A DNA stretch of 15,057 nt from Caldifarciminota bacterium (GTDB lineage Bacteria; WOR-3; Hydrothermia; UBA1063; CAJXJZ01), in the NCBI GenBank assembly GCA_027073945.1, contig JALTEL010000665.1, positions 1 to 15,057 of the forward strand, in the 5' to 3' direction. This document shows, one piece after another, positions 1 through 6,632 of the stretch. How positions within the stretch are numbered: position 1 is the first letter of the stretch; each line of letters opens with the position of its first letter. Made by a program: the position numbers and the translations under genes. Under the pieces are notes generated by a model. The model saw nothing but the letters and a program-made list of their open reading frames with translations, made no database searches and was not told the origin of the DNA.

Positions 1-71
1 AGGATACACTATCCTGGGAGCTCCCTCCTTTTGTTTTTGAAACTCTTATCGTTTCTCTATTTCTGTTACCT

Positions 72-119
72 TTATTTTGAGGAAACATTATCCCCTTCGG
101 TGCAATTATTTTTGAGGAA
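72..119 (+). repeat. Direct repeat TTATTTTGAGGAA upstream of the rubrerythrin-like gene
   Basis: TTATTTTGAGGAA occurs at 72-84 and again, with one extra T, at 106-119. The copies are about 35 bp apart start to start, which is a little over three helical turns. The second copy ends 11 bp before the candidate -35 element. Such a pair could be a tandem binding site for a regulator of the diiron protein. No known operator consensus was recognised. Confidence 0.4.
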
Positions 120-129
120 TAACGATTTG

Positions 130-158
130 TTGTATATACAAGCTTATAGCTTTATAAT
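130..158 (+). promoter_or_regulatory. Candidate sigma-70-type promoter of the rubrerythrin-like gene
   Basis: A perfect -10 TATAAT at 153-158 lies 17 bp downstream of a weak -35 TTGTAT (130-135). Transcription would start near 165. That is 15 bp before the ATG at 180 and just ahead of the strong ribosome binding site AAGGAGG at 169-175. The weak -35 leaves room for an activator. The direct repeat at 72-119 lies immediately upstream. Confidence 0.45.
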
Positions 159-179
159 AATTACACATAAGGAGGAATT

Positions 180-698
180 ATGGAAAAAACACTGGAGACT
201 ATAAATTTTGCAATTAATGTCGAAAAGCAGGGACTTTACACATATTTGGAGGCAGCGAGAAAGTACAGAGACATCGGTATAAAAAACATGTTTGTATCTC
301 TGGCCATTGACGAGTTTCACCACATGGAAATTCTTGAAAAGGAAAAAGAAAATCTAATAGCTGGAAAGGTGTATGAAAAACTTGAAATAGCCACTTCCGA
401 ATTGGAGAAATTACACCCATTAATCAAACAAGCACAGAAAAAACGCGGAAAAAAGAGTGAAATATCCGAAGTAGAGGCTCTGAATATAGCATTAAAGCAG
501 GAAAAGCTTTCAAGAGATTACTATCTTTCAAAGTCTGAAGAACTGAAATCAAAATATCCTGAAGTTGCAAAATTGCTAATGCGCCTTGCCGATATGGAAC
601 AGGTACATTATGACCTTATACTCGCACAAATAGATTATATAAAAGGTACAGGCTTCTGGTTCGATATACCGGAATTCTCTCCTGAATCAAAGATTTAA
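180..698 (+). CDS. Rubrerythrin-like ferritin-family diiron protein
   Basis: A 172-residue cytoplasmic protein of the rubrerythrin/ferritin-like superfamily (COG1633 type). These four-helix-bundle diiron proteins act in peroxide reduction or iron handling. The ligand pattern is complete: Glu15, Glu45-x-x-His48 (EFHH), Glu108 (KQEK) and Glu140-x-x-His143 (EQVH). It matches two helix pairs that each give a Glu and an ExxH. There is no CxxC pair, so the rubredoxin domain of classical rubrerythrin is absent, and electrons must come from a separate partner. The C-terminal GFWFDIPEFSPES segment is typical of this subfamily. The start is supported by AAGGAGG at 169-175, 4 nt before the ATG. It appears monocistronic and converges with the minus-strand envelope operon, with only 13 bp between the stop codons. 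Family assignment is firm; peroxidase versus other oxidoreductase activity cannot be decided. Confidence 0.9.
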   Translation: MEKTLETINFAINVEKQGLYTYLEAARKYRDIGIKNMFVSLAIDEFHHMEILEKEKENLIAGKVYEKLEIATSELEKLHPLIKQAQKKRGKKSEISEVEALNIALKQEKLSRDYYLSKSEELKSKYPEVAKLLMRLADMEQVHYDLILAQIDYIKGTGFWFDIPEFSPESKI

Positions 699-716
699 CG
701 TTTTTAATACGTTAAA
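694..716. terminator. Inverted repeat spanning both stop codons of convergent genes
   Basis: TTTAACGT (694-701) and ACGTTAAA (709-716) form a perfect 8-bp stem with a 7-nt loop. It covers the stop codon of the diiron-protein gene (696-698) and that of the convergent barrel-like gene (714-712). Placement suggests a compact bidirectional terminator. The stem is AT-rich and lacks a good U-tract on either side, so strength as an intrinsic terminator is doubtful. Confidence 0.35.
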
Positions 717-1644
717 GCTTTCTTGCTATTTCTATGTCAATATAAAAATTGGTATTATCTCGCTCATGCTCATATATTAGTTGTGTGGTCAAGGAATTTC
801 CATAAAACGCGAGTGATGCATTACCAATTAAATTAACCAAGAAACCGTTTGTATAAAAAAATTGGTCTTTATAACTTTTATAACCTGCTTTCAACTTAAA
901 ATTAACATCAAAATGGCGTTTGAACGTTACAATTTGTGTAATAGAACCCAGTGCTCTTGACTGTTCCTGAGAGTTGAGTTCTAAAAATCCACCTGCTTTT
1001 AAACCTTCTGTGCCCAACATTTCATCCAGTTCCATATTTTCGGAAAAGTAGTCTAATTCCGAATAAAGTCCCATATGCTTACCTGAATATTTGTGGGATA
1101 AAGCCATACTGTAATTGTTTTCTCCGTTTTCATACGAAGTTGTCCCCAGTGCAGAAAAATTACTGCTCTGAAAAAACAAATTATCGCTGAAATACCACTG
1201 CCCAGACTCGAGATTCCTCTTACAGACCACATAAAAAAACAATAATTTTTCAGGAAAATCCGAATGAAAGTTTATACCCGCGTATTTACCCTCCTGTACT
1301 ACAGTGTCGTATACGTTTTCCACACTAAAAAAAGGCTCTATATACCCTCTAAGTAGTGAAACGGACACATAGAGATTTTTGTTGCTCACAGGTGTAGTGT
1401 CTGAAAAAAAACTTCCGTTTGCCCTGTACCTACCGCTCTCAAAGTTAAACATAACACTGTGAGAGCTTTTATTTGTTGCGAGTCTTATAAAATTCGTATT
1501 TTTTGAATACTGCAAAAATAGAAGTACACTATTCTCGGACATGAGCGTATCTGTGTTATATATAAATATCTTCGAACTTGAAAAAGAACCCTCGAAGCCA
1601 AGCTGTAAATTGCATAAAAGATACAGGTGTATCAAAAAGAACAC
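712..1644 (-). CDS. Exported beta-barrel-like protein of unknown function (third gene of envelope operon)
   Basis: A 310-residue protein not recognised as a known family. The N-terminus (hydrophobic, about residues 1-16, then FEGSF) resembles a short Sec signal peptide. The rest is rich in alternating polar/hydrophobic and aromatic stretches separated by turn-forming N, G, D and S. Examples are the segments around SGQWYFSDNLFFQSS, FDVNFKLKAGYKSYKDQF and the final NFYIDIEIARKL. This pattern fits an outer-membrane beta-barrel of perhaps 12-14 strands. The last residue is Leu rather than the usual Phe. The start is GTG, 2 nt after the TAG stop of the upstream gene, with AAAGGGA as a modest ribosome binding site, so translation is probably coupled. 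As the distal gene of the sigma-54-driven operon it is probably an envelope component. A secreted beta-rich protein is the alternative. Confidence 0.6.
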   Translation of the reverse strand: MFFLIHLYLLCNLQLGFEGSFSSSKIFIYNTDTLMSENSVLLFLQYSKNTNFIRLATNKSSHSVMFNFESGRYRANGSFFSDTTPVSNKNLYVSVSLLRGYIEPFFSVENVYDTVVQEGKYAGINFHSDFPEKLLFFYVVCKRNLESGQWYFSDNLFFQSSNFSALGTTSYENGENNYSMALSHKYSGKHMGLYSELDYFSENMELDEMLGTEGLKAGGFLELNSQEQSRALGSITQIVTFKRHFDVNFKLKAGYKSYKDQFFYTNGFLVNLIGNASLAFYGNSLTTQLIYEHERDNTNFYIDIEIARKL

Positions 1645-1646
1645 GA

Positions 1647-2534
1647 CTATTGTCCCTTTAAAAGATATTCTATCTTTTCAAGGATAATCATAGCCTGCTC
1701 ATATTTTTTATCATTTTTCAGGTGGGTGTACTCAGCAAACATTTTGTTTATTTTTACAAAATTTCTGTCTCCGGCTCTCAGTTGTCTAATCCTAAGCCTT
1801 ATACTTTTTTCTTTTGCATCAAGCACTTCTGGATTTATACCGGCATTCAAGCGCTCTCTTATGCTGGTCAATAGTGAAGCACATAATCTTAAATGGCCTT
1901 TATTGTAAGCCTCAACAGCCTTTTTAAACATTGTCTGCAAACTGTTGTTCTGGGATTTTACAATAAGCGGCCTTATGATATCTATTTCTCGTTTTAAATA
2001 TTCTTTTGATAAAAACATTGAATTATTGCCGGAAAACGAAATGGACTTCAGCAAAGACAGACATTTTGAGCAGGAAAGGAGTGATATTTTGTACCTTTCC
2101 TGATTAAATGCTCTATATCCCGCTCTTGCGAATCCCTCTGCTTTCCTGAGTTTTAAAGCATCATCGTTGGACAACCCTCCTGCATGAGCTGTTATAATAT
2201 TGATATATCTTCTGCAGGAAAGAATGCCCTCTTTGCTACGCTGCCTGCCCACCGCCAATTTTACCGCAAATCCGCCAGCTTCTCTGGACTCTTTTGCATA
2301 TTGTATGGCATACATATATCTACGCTTGTTATAATAACTGTATGCCTCAATCAGCATTTTTCTTGACCTTGCAAATACTTCAGTTGCCCTGGCAGAGCCT
2401 GATGCGCTTACCTTTTGGGACACACTCAGGAGAAATGTTTTGGTTGACTGAATTTCCTGCCATGCATTTTCTTTCAGCCCCCCTTCAAGGGGAGCTGAAA
2501 GAAAAAGAATTAGCACAAGCAGGTATTTCTTCAT
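1647..2534 (-). CDS. Exported helical-repeat (TPR-like) protein, second gene of envelope operon
   Basis: A 295-residue protein with a clear Sec signal peptide: Lys-Lys, then the hydrophobic core LLVLILFLSAP, with cleavage probably near residues 17-20. The mature part is almost entirely helical and carries degenerate helix-turn-helix repeats of the tetratricopeptide kind. Examples are AYSYYNKRRYMYAIQYAKES, GYRAFNQERYKISLLSCSKCL, AVEAYNKGHLRLCASLL and EYTHLKNDKKYEQAMIILEKI. No catalytic motif was seen. It starts 1 nt beyond the TAA of the lipoprotein gene and ends 2 nt before the barrel-like gene, so the three are almost certainly co-transcribed. A periplasmic scaffold bridging the lipoprotein and the barrel protein is a reasonable inference but unproven. 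Confidence 0.65.
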   Translation of the reverse strand: MKKYLLVLILFLSAPLEGGLKENAWQEIQSTKTFLLSVSQKVSASGSARATEVFARSRKMLIEAYSYYNKRRYMYAIQYAKESREAGGFAVKLAVGRQRSKEGILSCRRYINIITAHAGGLSNDDALKLRKAEGFARAGYRAFNQERYKISLLSCSKCLSLLKSISFSGNNSMFLSKEYLKREIDIIRPLIVKSQNNSLQTMFKKAVEAYNKGHLRLCASLLTSIRERLNAGINPEVLDAKEKSIRLRIRQLRAGDRNFVKINKMFAEYTHLKNDKKYEQAMIILEKIEYLLKGQ

Positions 2535-2535
2535 T

Positions 2536-3447
2536 TTATTGACTGGTTGCTACTCTGTATACAATCGTCCATGCATTGGATACATAGGGATACTTCGAAT
2601 CAAAGAATGTTGGTTTTTCTATTATATCAACAGCAGCATGATATATGCCAATATCCTGAGGTGTATACCATACACCCTCAAGGCAACCTTCATTGCTGTT
2701 ATAGAACATTCTATCCCTTCTTATTCTGTGCATTGCAGTATTGTAATGCAACCAACCAAGGGAAGGCGGAGTATCAACATCAAAGTAGAGCCTCACTCTG
2801 ACTTTTTCACCCGGGGTAAATGTCGGAATGGAATCTCTGTTCCACAGAACAGAAGGGTCAGTGTAAACATACTGTCCTGTAGCAATACTATCGTTTTGGC
2901 CATACTCGGTTACTTCCACCTTAGTAATGTTAACCTTAACTATGGAGTCAGGCAAGTTTTGTGTTTCAATTTCAACATTTGATAGACCTCTTAAACGCCA
3001 GCCCTTCCTTATGGGCTCATCAGGATCACCCTCTCTGACAAACATGGCATATCTATGACTCTGGTCAGTGAAGTCTTTAATTGAATCCTGTAAAGGCGCT
3101 CCTGCAGTGTCATACCAAATAATATGTAAAACACCATCAAGATTCCTTGCTATTATAACATTTGCAGTATCGTTATTTATGGATATGTTGATGTCAGAGG
3201 AAACATGTGTAAGCTGTCTGCCCCATGCTACAATAAAGCCCTTTGTTCCTTTTGAACTCCCAGGCACTGTATCATTTCTTGTTCCGCTGTCATTCACTGT
3301 TGCCGTATAGTTGAAATACGGGCTATCATCGCCGTTTATCAGATTCTGTATTGCGTCCTCATCGGTGGTTGCACTCTGTTTCTTTGTGCACCCCGCTATC
3401 CCCAGTCCTATTATCAGGACTGCTACTGCCATAGTTTTGTACTTCAT
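2536..3447 (-). CDS. Outer-membrane-type lipoprotein, first gene of sigma-54-driven envelope operon
   Basis: A 303-residue lipoprotein. The signal peptide has Lys2 and Lys4, a hydrophobic core (AVAVLIIGLG) and the lipobox Ile17-Ala18-Gly19-Cys20, so Cys20 would be lipidated and become residue 1. Thr at +2 (no Asp) favours sorting to the outer membrane by the Lol rule. A low-complexity tether rich in D, N, T and S (about residues 21-60) precedes a beta-rich domain, which includes a segment around VRVRLYFDVDTPPSLGWLHYN. No family was recognised. The start is supported by AAGGAGG (plus-strand coordinates 3454-3460), 6 nt from the ATG. Upstream lie a near-consensus sigma-54 promoter and a palindromic candidate activator site, and the divergent genes encode a kinase and an NtrC-type regulator. 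A nutrient- or stress-induced surface component is likely. Confidence 0.75.
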   Translation of the reverse strand: MKYKTMAVAVLIIGLGIAGCTKKQSATTDEDAIQNLINGDDSPYFNYTATVNDSGTRNDTVPGSSKGTKGFIVAWGRQLTHVSSDINISINNDTANVIIARNLDGVLHIIWYDTAGAPLQDSIKDFTDQSHRYAMFVREGDPDEPIRKGWRLRGLSNVEIETQNLPDSIVKVNITKVEVTEYGQNDSIATGQYVYTDPSVLWNRDSIPTFTPGEKVRVRLYFDVDTPPSLGWLHYNTAMHRIRRDRMFYNSNEGCLEGVWYTPQDIGIYHAAVDIIEKPTFFDSKYPYVSNAWTIVYRVATSQ

Positions 3448-3479
3448 TTTGTACCTCCTTGTTTGTACAATTGTAATAC

Positions 3480-3495
3480 AGCAACTTGGTTGCCA
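3480..3495 (-). promoter_or_regulatory. Sigma-54 (-24/-12) promoter of the lipoprotein operon
   Basis: The minus strand reads TGGCAACCAAGTTGCT from 3495 to 3480. The consensus is TGGCAC-R-N4-TTGCW. The GG (-24) and GC (-12) doublets are correctly spaced, and only the sixth and seventh bases deviate. Transcription would start near 3469, giving a leader of about 22 nt that contains the AAGGAGG ribosome binding site. The NtrC-type activator encoded divergently has the GAFTGA loop needed to engage sigma-54, which strongly supports this site. Confidence 0.78.
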
Positions 3496-3571
3496 TCCTC
3501 AGTATAAAATGCACAAATATTTGGAAATTATATGGATATATAATTTAGGCTGTTTAAATTGTATATGTAAC

Positions 3572-3587
3572 TGTGCCATATGGCACA
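3572..3587. promoter_or_regulatory. Perfect 16-bp palindrome, candidate enhancer site for the NtrC-type regulator
   Basis: TGTGCCATATGGCACA is a perfect inverted repeat in the divergent intergenic region. Its centre is about 110 bp upstream of the predicted sigma-54 transcription start, within the usual range for NtrC-family upstream activating sequences. A second, imperfect element, TGTTCC-TTTT-GGGAAA (3593-3608), has its centre 21 bp away, two helical turns. It matches the first site at 5 of 6 positions in the left half and 4 of 6 in the right. Tandem sites on one helix face are typical of activators that assemble into hexamers. Assignment to the adjacent regulator is inferred from position. 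Confidence 0.6.
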
Positions 3588-3656
3588 CATGGTGTTCCTT
3601 TTGGGAAACATCCATTGTAAATATGCACTCACTAATTGTAAAAAGCATTAAAAGTC

Positions 3657-3685
3657 TTGAACAAACCCACATAAAACATTATTAT
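3657..3685 (+). promoter_or_regulatory. Candidate sigma-70-type promoter of the kinase/regulator pair
   Basis: TTGAAC (3657-3662), a 17-bp spacer and TATTAT (3680-3685) form a reasonable promoter. Transcription would start at about 3692, the A of the kinase ATG. This agrees with the absence of any Shine-Dalgarno sequence and suggests a leaderless transcript. AT-rich sequence makes chance matches possible. Confidence 0.42.
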
Positions 3686-3691
3686 TAGAAT

Positions 3692-4918
3692 ATGAAAAAG
3701 GGATTACTGGTGTTCGTATTTCTTACGCTGTCAGGGATAATCTTTTACCTGACCACAGATGCAATGTTGCGGAAATACGAAAAAAAAGCGGAAATCGAGC
3801 TAAGAGCCACTGTAAAATTTACGGGTAAAATGGTTCAGGACAGACTATCCCCATTTATAGGCACGGACAGTAAGGACATTCTAAACTCCATCACCAAAGA
3901 GATCCTGCGAGAGCATAGTGATATTCTCTGCATTGATGTTTTTGACACATTGTTCAGACCTCTTTTGAACAACGACAGTTCGGCATATATACTGGACAGG
4001 GATTCCATGATTACGGCAGTTATCAACATGAGTCCCGTTGTTGTGAACAAAATATCAGGTGCATATAATTTGATTCATGCATACTTTCCTTACAAAGCAA
4101 TTGATAATAACACTTATATCACAGGAATATTTATGCGAGTGGGTTTTTTGAAACCTGTTTACTCTCTTAAAAAATACTTTAATATATCATTTGCACTGTT
4201 TATCTTTCTCGAGATTGTCCTTGCTCTCATAATATCTCTGTATGATAGAAAATTATTTGCATTCAAGGAAAAGATGGCAGGTATGCAGCAAGCTATTTTG
4301 CTTGAAAAACTGGGAGGTTACCTTGCTCACGAAATAAAAAACCCGCTCTTTATAATAAGGGGTAATATCGAGATGAGTGACATCCCCCAGAACCAGAAGG
4401 AGGCTTTGCTTTATGAAATGGACAGAATAAAAAGCATACTTGAAAGATATGAAACATTCACACAAGCTCGGGATGAAATTAGCTACATTGCGCTTAAAGA
4501 GGCAATGTCTCACATAGAAATACTTTTTAAAAATCAATTTGAAAAAATAGGCAGAAACCTTTTTGTTGATATGCCTGAAGGTATTAACATTACCTTTCAC
4601 CCTTCGGATTTCAGACAGGTATGCATTAACCTCACTCTCAACGGATTGGATGAGGCGGAAAATCTTTATATTCGTGCCATTACAAAAGGTAAAAAGGTAC
4701 TCATAGAGTTTTGCAGTAACGGGGAGCCAATTGACACAAAAATTGCCAGAAGTATGTTCTCCCCTTATTTTACAACAAAGAGCACAGGTACAGGCCTGGG
4801 ACTCTTTATATCCAGATACCTTGCTGAAAAAAACGGGGGAAAGCTTTACTATTTAAGAAAAGAAAACAAGAACTGTTTCATATTGGAGGTAAGAGTACAT
4901 GAAGATTTTAATAATTGA
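3692..4918 (+). CDS. Membrane sensor histidine kinase (NtrB/AtoS type), partner of the adjacent NtrC-family regulator
   Basis: A 408-residue inner-membrane kinase. TM1 spans about residues 4-22 and TM2 about 163-184. They flank a periplasmic sensor of roughly 140 residues that was not recognised as a specific family. The HisKA H-box (YLAHEIKNPL) has the phosphoacceptor His213. The N-box INLTLNGLDEA carries Asn313 and Asn317. The F-box is FSPYFTTK and the G2 box is GTGLGLFIS (366-374). In the G1 box the conserved Asp of DxG is replaced: the sequence is CSNGEPI, with Ser342 where Asp is expected, so ATP binding may be unusual. No HAMP or PAS domain is evident between TM2 and HisKA. No ribosome binding site is seen. 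The 3' end overlaps the regulator gene by 20 bp, a strong sign of a cognate pair that phosphorylates the regulator in response to an envelope signal. Confidence 0.9.
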   Translation: MKKGLLVFVFLTLSGIIFYLTTDAMLRKYEKKAEIELRATVKFTGKMVQDRLSPFIGTDSKDILNSITKEILREHSDILCIDVFDTLFRPLLNNDSSAYILDRDSMITAVINMSPVVVNKISGAYNLIHAYFPYKAIDNNTYITGIFMRVGFLKPVYSLKKYFNISFALFIFLEIVLALIISLYDRKLFAFKEKMAGMQQAILLEKLGGYLAHEIKNPLFIIRGNIEMSDIPQNQKEALLYEMDRIKSILERYETFTQARDEISYIALKEAMSHIEILFKNQFEKIGRNLFVDMPEGINITFHPSDFRQVCINLTLNGLDEAENLYIRAITKGKKVLIEFCSNGEPIDTKIARSMFSPYFTTKSTGTGLGLFISRYLAEKNGGKLYYLRKENKNCFILEVRVHEDFNN

Positions 4919-6176
4919 TGATGAACCCGAAATAGTTGCAATGATTACAAAATTTTTGAGAAGCAGGGGTTTTAGCAATGTAACAGGTGAAACAAAACCG
5001 GAAAAGGCACTTGATCTGATAGAGAAATCCGATTTTGACGTAATAATATGTGACCTTGTTATGAAGCCTATCTCCGGGATGGATATACTGGATAAAGTGC
5101 TTAAGTACGGCGTTGATTTTATTATGATGACCGCACATGCATCGGTCCAGAATGCAGTTCTTGCCATGCAAAAAGGAGCATGTGATTACATAGTGAAACC
5201 ATTCTCACTTGAAGAACTGCTTGTAAGGCTCAAAAAAATTATAAAGAGAAAGGAACTTGAGAGAGAAAACGATACCCTCAAAAAAACAAATATCGTCTTT
5301 CATTCAGAAGCGATGAAGAAAGTTATGCAGCTTGTTGATAATGTGGCATCTTATGATTTTCCCGTGTTGATAACAGGAGAAACCGGGGTTGGGAAAACAC
5401 TTATAGCAGAATCAATTCATACGAAAAGCAAAAGAAATAAATGGCCTTTTATCTCCTTAAATGTTGGTTCTATTCCTGATACACTTCTTGAAAGTGAACT
5501 CTTTGGATATGAAAAAGGCGCATTTACAGGAGCAAACGTATTAAAAAAGGGGTTTTTTGAACTCGCAAACAACGGGACCCTTTTTTTAGATGAAATCGGA
5601 GACATTTCTGGTGAAGTTCAGGTGAAACTTTTGAAAGTACTGGAAAGTGGCAGGTTTTTCAGACTTGGGGGGAAAACATATATAGATGTTAATATAAGGC
5701 TTATAACAGCCACAAATCGGAATATCATGCAAGAAGTTGAACAGGGAACTTTTCGCAGAGACCTGTATTACAGAATTTCAGTTTTCCCTATAAACGTTCC
5801 TCCCCTGAGAGAGCGCAAAGAGGATATTCCAGGACTTGTTCACTACTATCTTAAGAAGTTTAACTATGAGGGTAATGTAACCAATAGAGCCTTAAAAATA
5901 CTAACAGAGCATTCCTGGCCTGGTAATATTAGAGAACTGATAAATGTGCTTAAGCGAGCGGTTGTGCTTGCAGGTGATGATACAATCGACACAGAACACA
6001 TAATAATTGAAAATTTTTCCAATGGAAATGTTATGCAGGTGAATGAAATGGAGAAGAAAATGATTGTGAGGGCACTTGAGAAAGCAAACGGAAACAAGAA
6101 AAAAGCAGCTGAAATATTAGGTATCTCACGAAAAATGCTTTACACAAGACTCAAAAAATATGGTATTGGAGAGTGA
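4899..6176 (+). CDS. NtrC-family sigma-54-dependent response regulator
   Basis: A 425-residue activator with the full NtrC architecture. The receiver domain (1-120) has acidic pocket Asp7/Asp8, phosphoacceptor Asp52, Thr78 and Lys100. The AAA+ domain (about 135-360) has Walker A GETGVGKT (160-167), the sigma-54-contacting loop GAFTGA (207-212), Walker B FLDEIG (229-234), arginine-finger region FRRDLYYR (285-292) and sensor II WPGNIREL (340-347). A Fis-type helix-turn-helix (about 384-423) includes NKKKAAEILGISRKMLYTRL. All motifs needed for ATP hydrolysis and sigma-54 remodelling are present. The start ATG lies inside the end of the kinase gene and has GGAGG at 4885-4889, 9 nt upstream. The expected target is the divergent lipoprotein operon through its sigma-54 promoter. 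Family is certain; the physiological signal is unknown. Confidence 0.95.
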   Translation: MKILIIDDEPEIVAMITKFLRSRGFSNVTGETKPEKALDLIEKSDFDVIICDLVMKPISGMDILDKVLKYGVDFIMMTAHASVQNAVLAMQKGACDYIVKPFSLEELLVRLKKIIKRKELERENDTLKKTNIVFHSEAMKKVMQLVDNVASYDFPVLITGETGVGKTLIAESIHTKSKRNKWPFISLNVGSIPDTLLESELFGYEKGAFTGANVLKKGFFELANNGTLFLDEIGDISGEVQVKLLKVLESGRFFRLGGKTYIDVNIRLITATNRNIMQEVEQGTFRRDLYYRISVFPINVPPLRERKEDIPGLVHYYLKKFNYEGNVTNRALKILTEHSWPGNIRELINVLKRAVVLAGDDTIDTEHIIIENFSNGNVMQVNEMEKKMIVRALEKANGNKKKAAEILGISRKMLYTRLKKYGIGE

Positions 6177-6232
6177 AGCTGAAGCCTCTGTAGATTTACT
6201 GGGGTAAAGTGCATTTGCTCACAAATAAGAAG

Positions 6233-6305
6233 CTCCCCGGGAGGGCTTCGAACCCCCAACCCCCTGATTAACAGTCAGGTGCTCTGCCGATTGAGCTACC
6301 GAGGA
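6233..6305 (-). tRNA. tRNA-Asn (anticodon GTT)
   Basis: On the minus strand a complete 73-nt cloverleaf folds. The acceptor stem is TCCTCGG/CCGGGGA with one G-U pair. The D arm is GCTC/GAGC, the anticodon arm CCTGA-CTGTTAA-TCAGG with anticodon GTT, the variable loop GGGTT, and the T arm GGGGG-TTCGAAG-CCCTC with one G-U pair. The discriminator is G73, usual for tRNA-Asn. The 3' CCA is not encoded (CTT follows), so it must be added by a nucleotidyltransferase. It is transcribed towards the end of the NtrC-type regulator gene, from its own promoter. Confidence 0.96.
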
Positions 6306-6318
6306 GTGTAATATTAAA

Positions 6319-6347
6319 ATTTTAATGTAAAGAGCCTGTATGGTCAA
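6319..6347 (-). promoter_or_regulatory. Sigma-70-type promoter of tRNA-Asn
   Basis: On the minus strand TTGACC (6347-6342) is followed after exactly 17 bp by TAAAAT (6324-6319). Transcription would begin near 6312, about 7 nt before the mature tRNA 5' end. The -10 lies inside a 14-bp palindrome ATTAAAATTTTAAT (6313-6326), which is probably only AT-richness. Confidence 0.6.
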
Positions 6348-6542
6348 GCACTCGGTTTTACTCAAAAATACTGACATCAACATATCTTACTCCACAAAAA
6401 TCATGCCGGCATATCTTTTATCTTTACCGCTCAGCACACGAAACTCGCCTCAGCATCCATCATCAAACTCTAAACAGGAAAAAACCCCTCCTAACAGGCA
6501 TATTTAAAACTGTTCAATTGCGTCAAAGTTCCGTTTCAATGG
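6348..6542. other. Intergenic stretch without a recognisable gene
   Basis: Between the tRNA promoter and the promoter of the COG2403 gene there is no convincing reading frame or RNA gene. It contains a 10-bp palindrome ATGCCGGCAT (6403-6412) and a direct repeat CATATCTT (6381-6388 and 6410-6417). An A6-C4 run also lies near 6480. None could be linked to a known function. Confidence 0.4.
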
Positions 6543-6571
6543 TTGACTAAACAAACTATTAGCTTTACAAT
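6543..6571 (+). promoter_or_regulatory. Sigma-70-type promoter of the COG2403/MBL-fusion/rlmN cluster
   Basis: TTGACT (6543-6548), a 17-bp spacer and TACAAT (6566-6571) match the housekeeping consensus at 5/6 in each hexamer. Transcription would start near 6578. That leaves a leader of about 55 nt ending in AGGAGG (6622-6627), 5 nt before the ATG at 6633. Confidence 0.62.
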
Positions 6572-6632
6572 ACAGATATTATTTAACACAATTATTTATG
6601 CAGTTAAAGCGGCTTAAAAACAGGAGGTAAAA

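Noticed and set aside
3581..3598. TGGCAC on the plus strand followed by GTGTTCC, resembling a sigma-54 -24 element facing the kinase gene
   Set aside because: No TTGC/GC doublet at the required -12 spacing. The TGGCAC is explained as half of the palindrome.
4253..4600. Antisense open frame within the histidine kinase gene, and similar antisense frames across the other long genes
   Set aside because: No ribosome binding site, no recognisable protein features, and fully contained in well-supported genes on the other strand.
6195..6226. Two 5-bp hairpins (TTTAC-TGGG-GTAAA and ATTTG-CTCA-CAAAT) between the NtrC-type gene and the tRNA
   Set aside because: Too short and not followed by a U-tract on either strand, so not called as terminators.
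6313..6326. ATTAAAATTTTAAT palindrome upstream of tRNA-Asn
   Set aside because: Pure A/T and overlapping the -10 element. It is likely composition rather than an operator.
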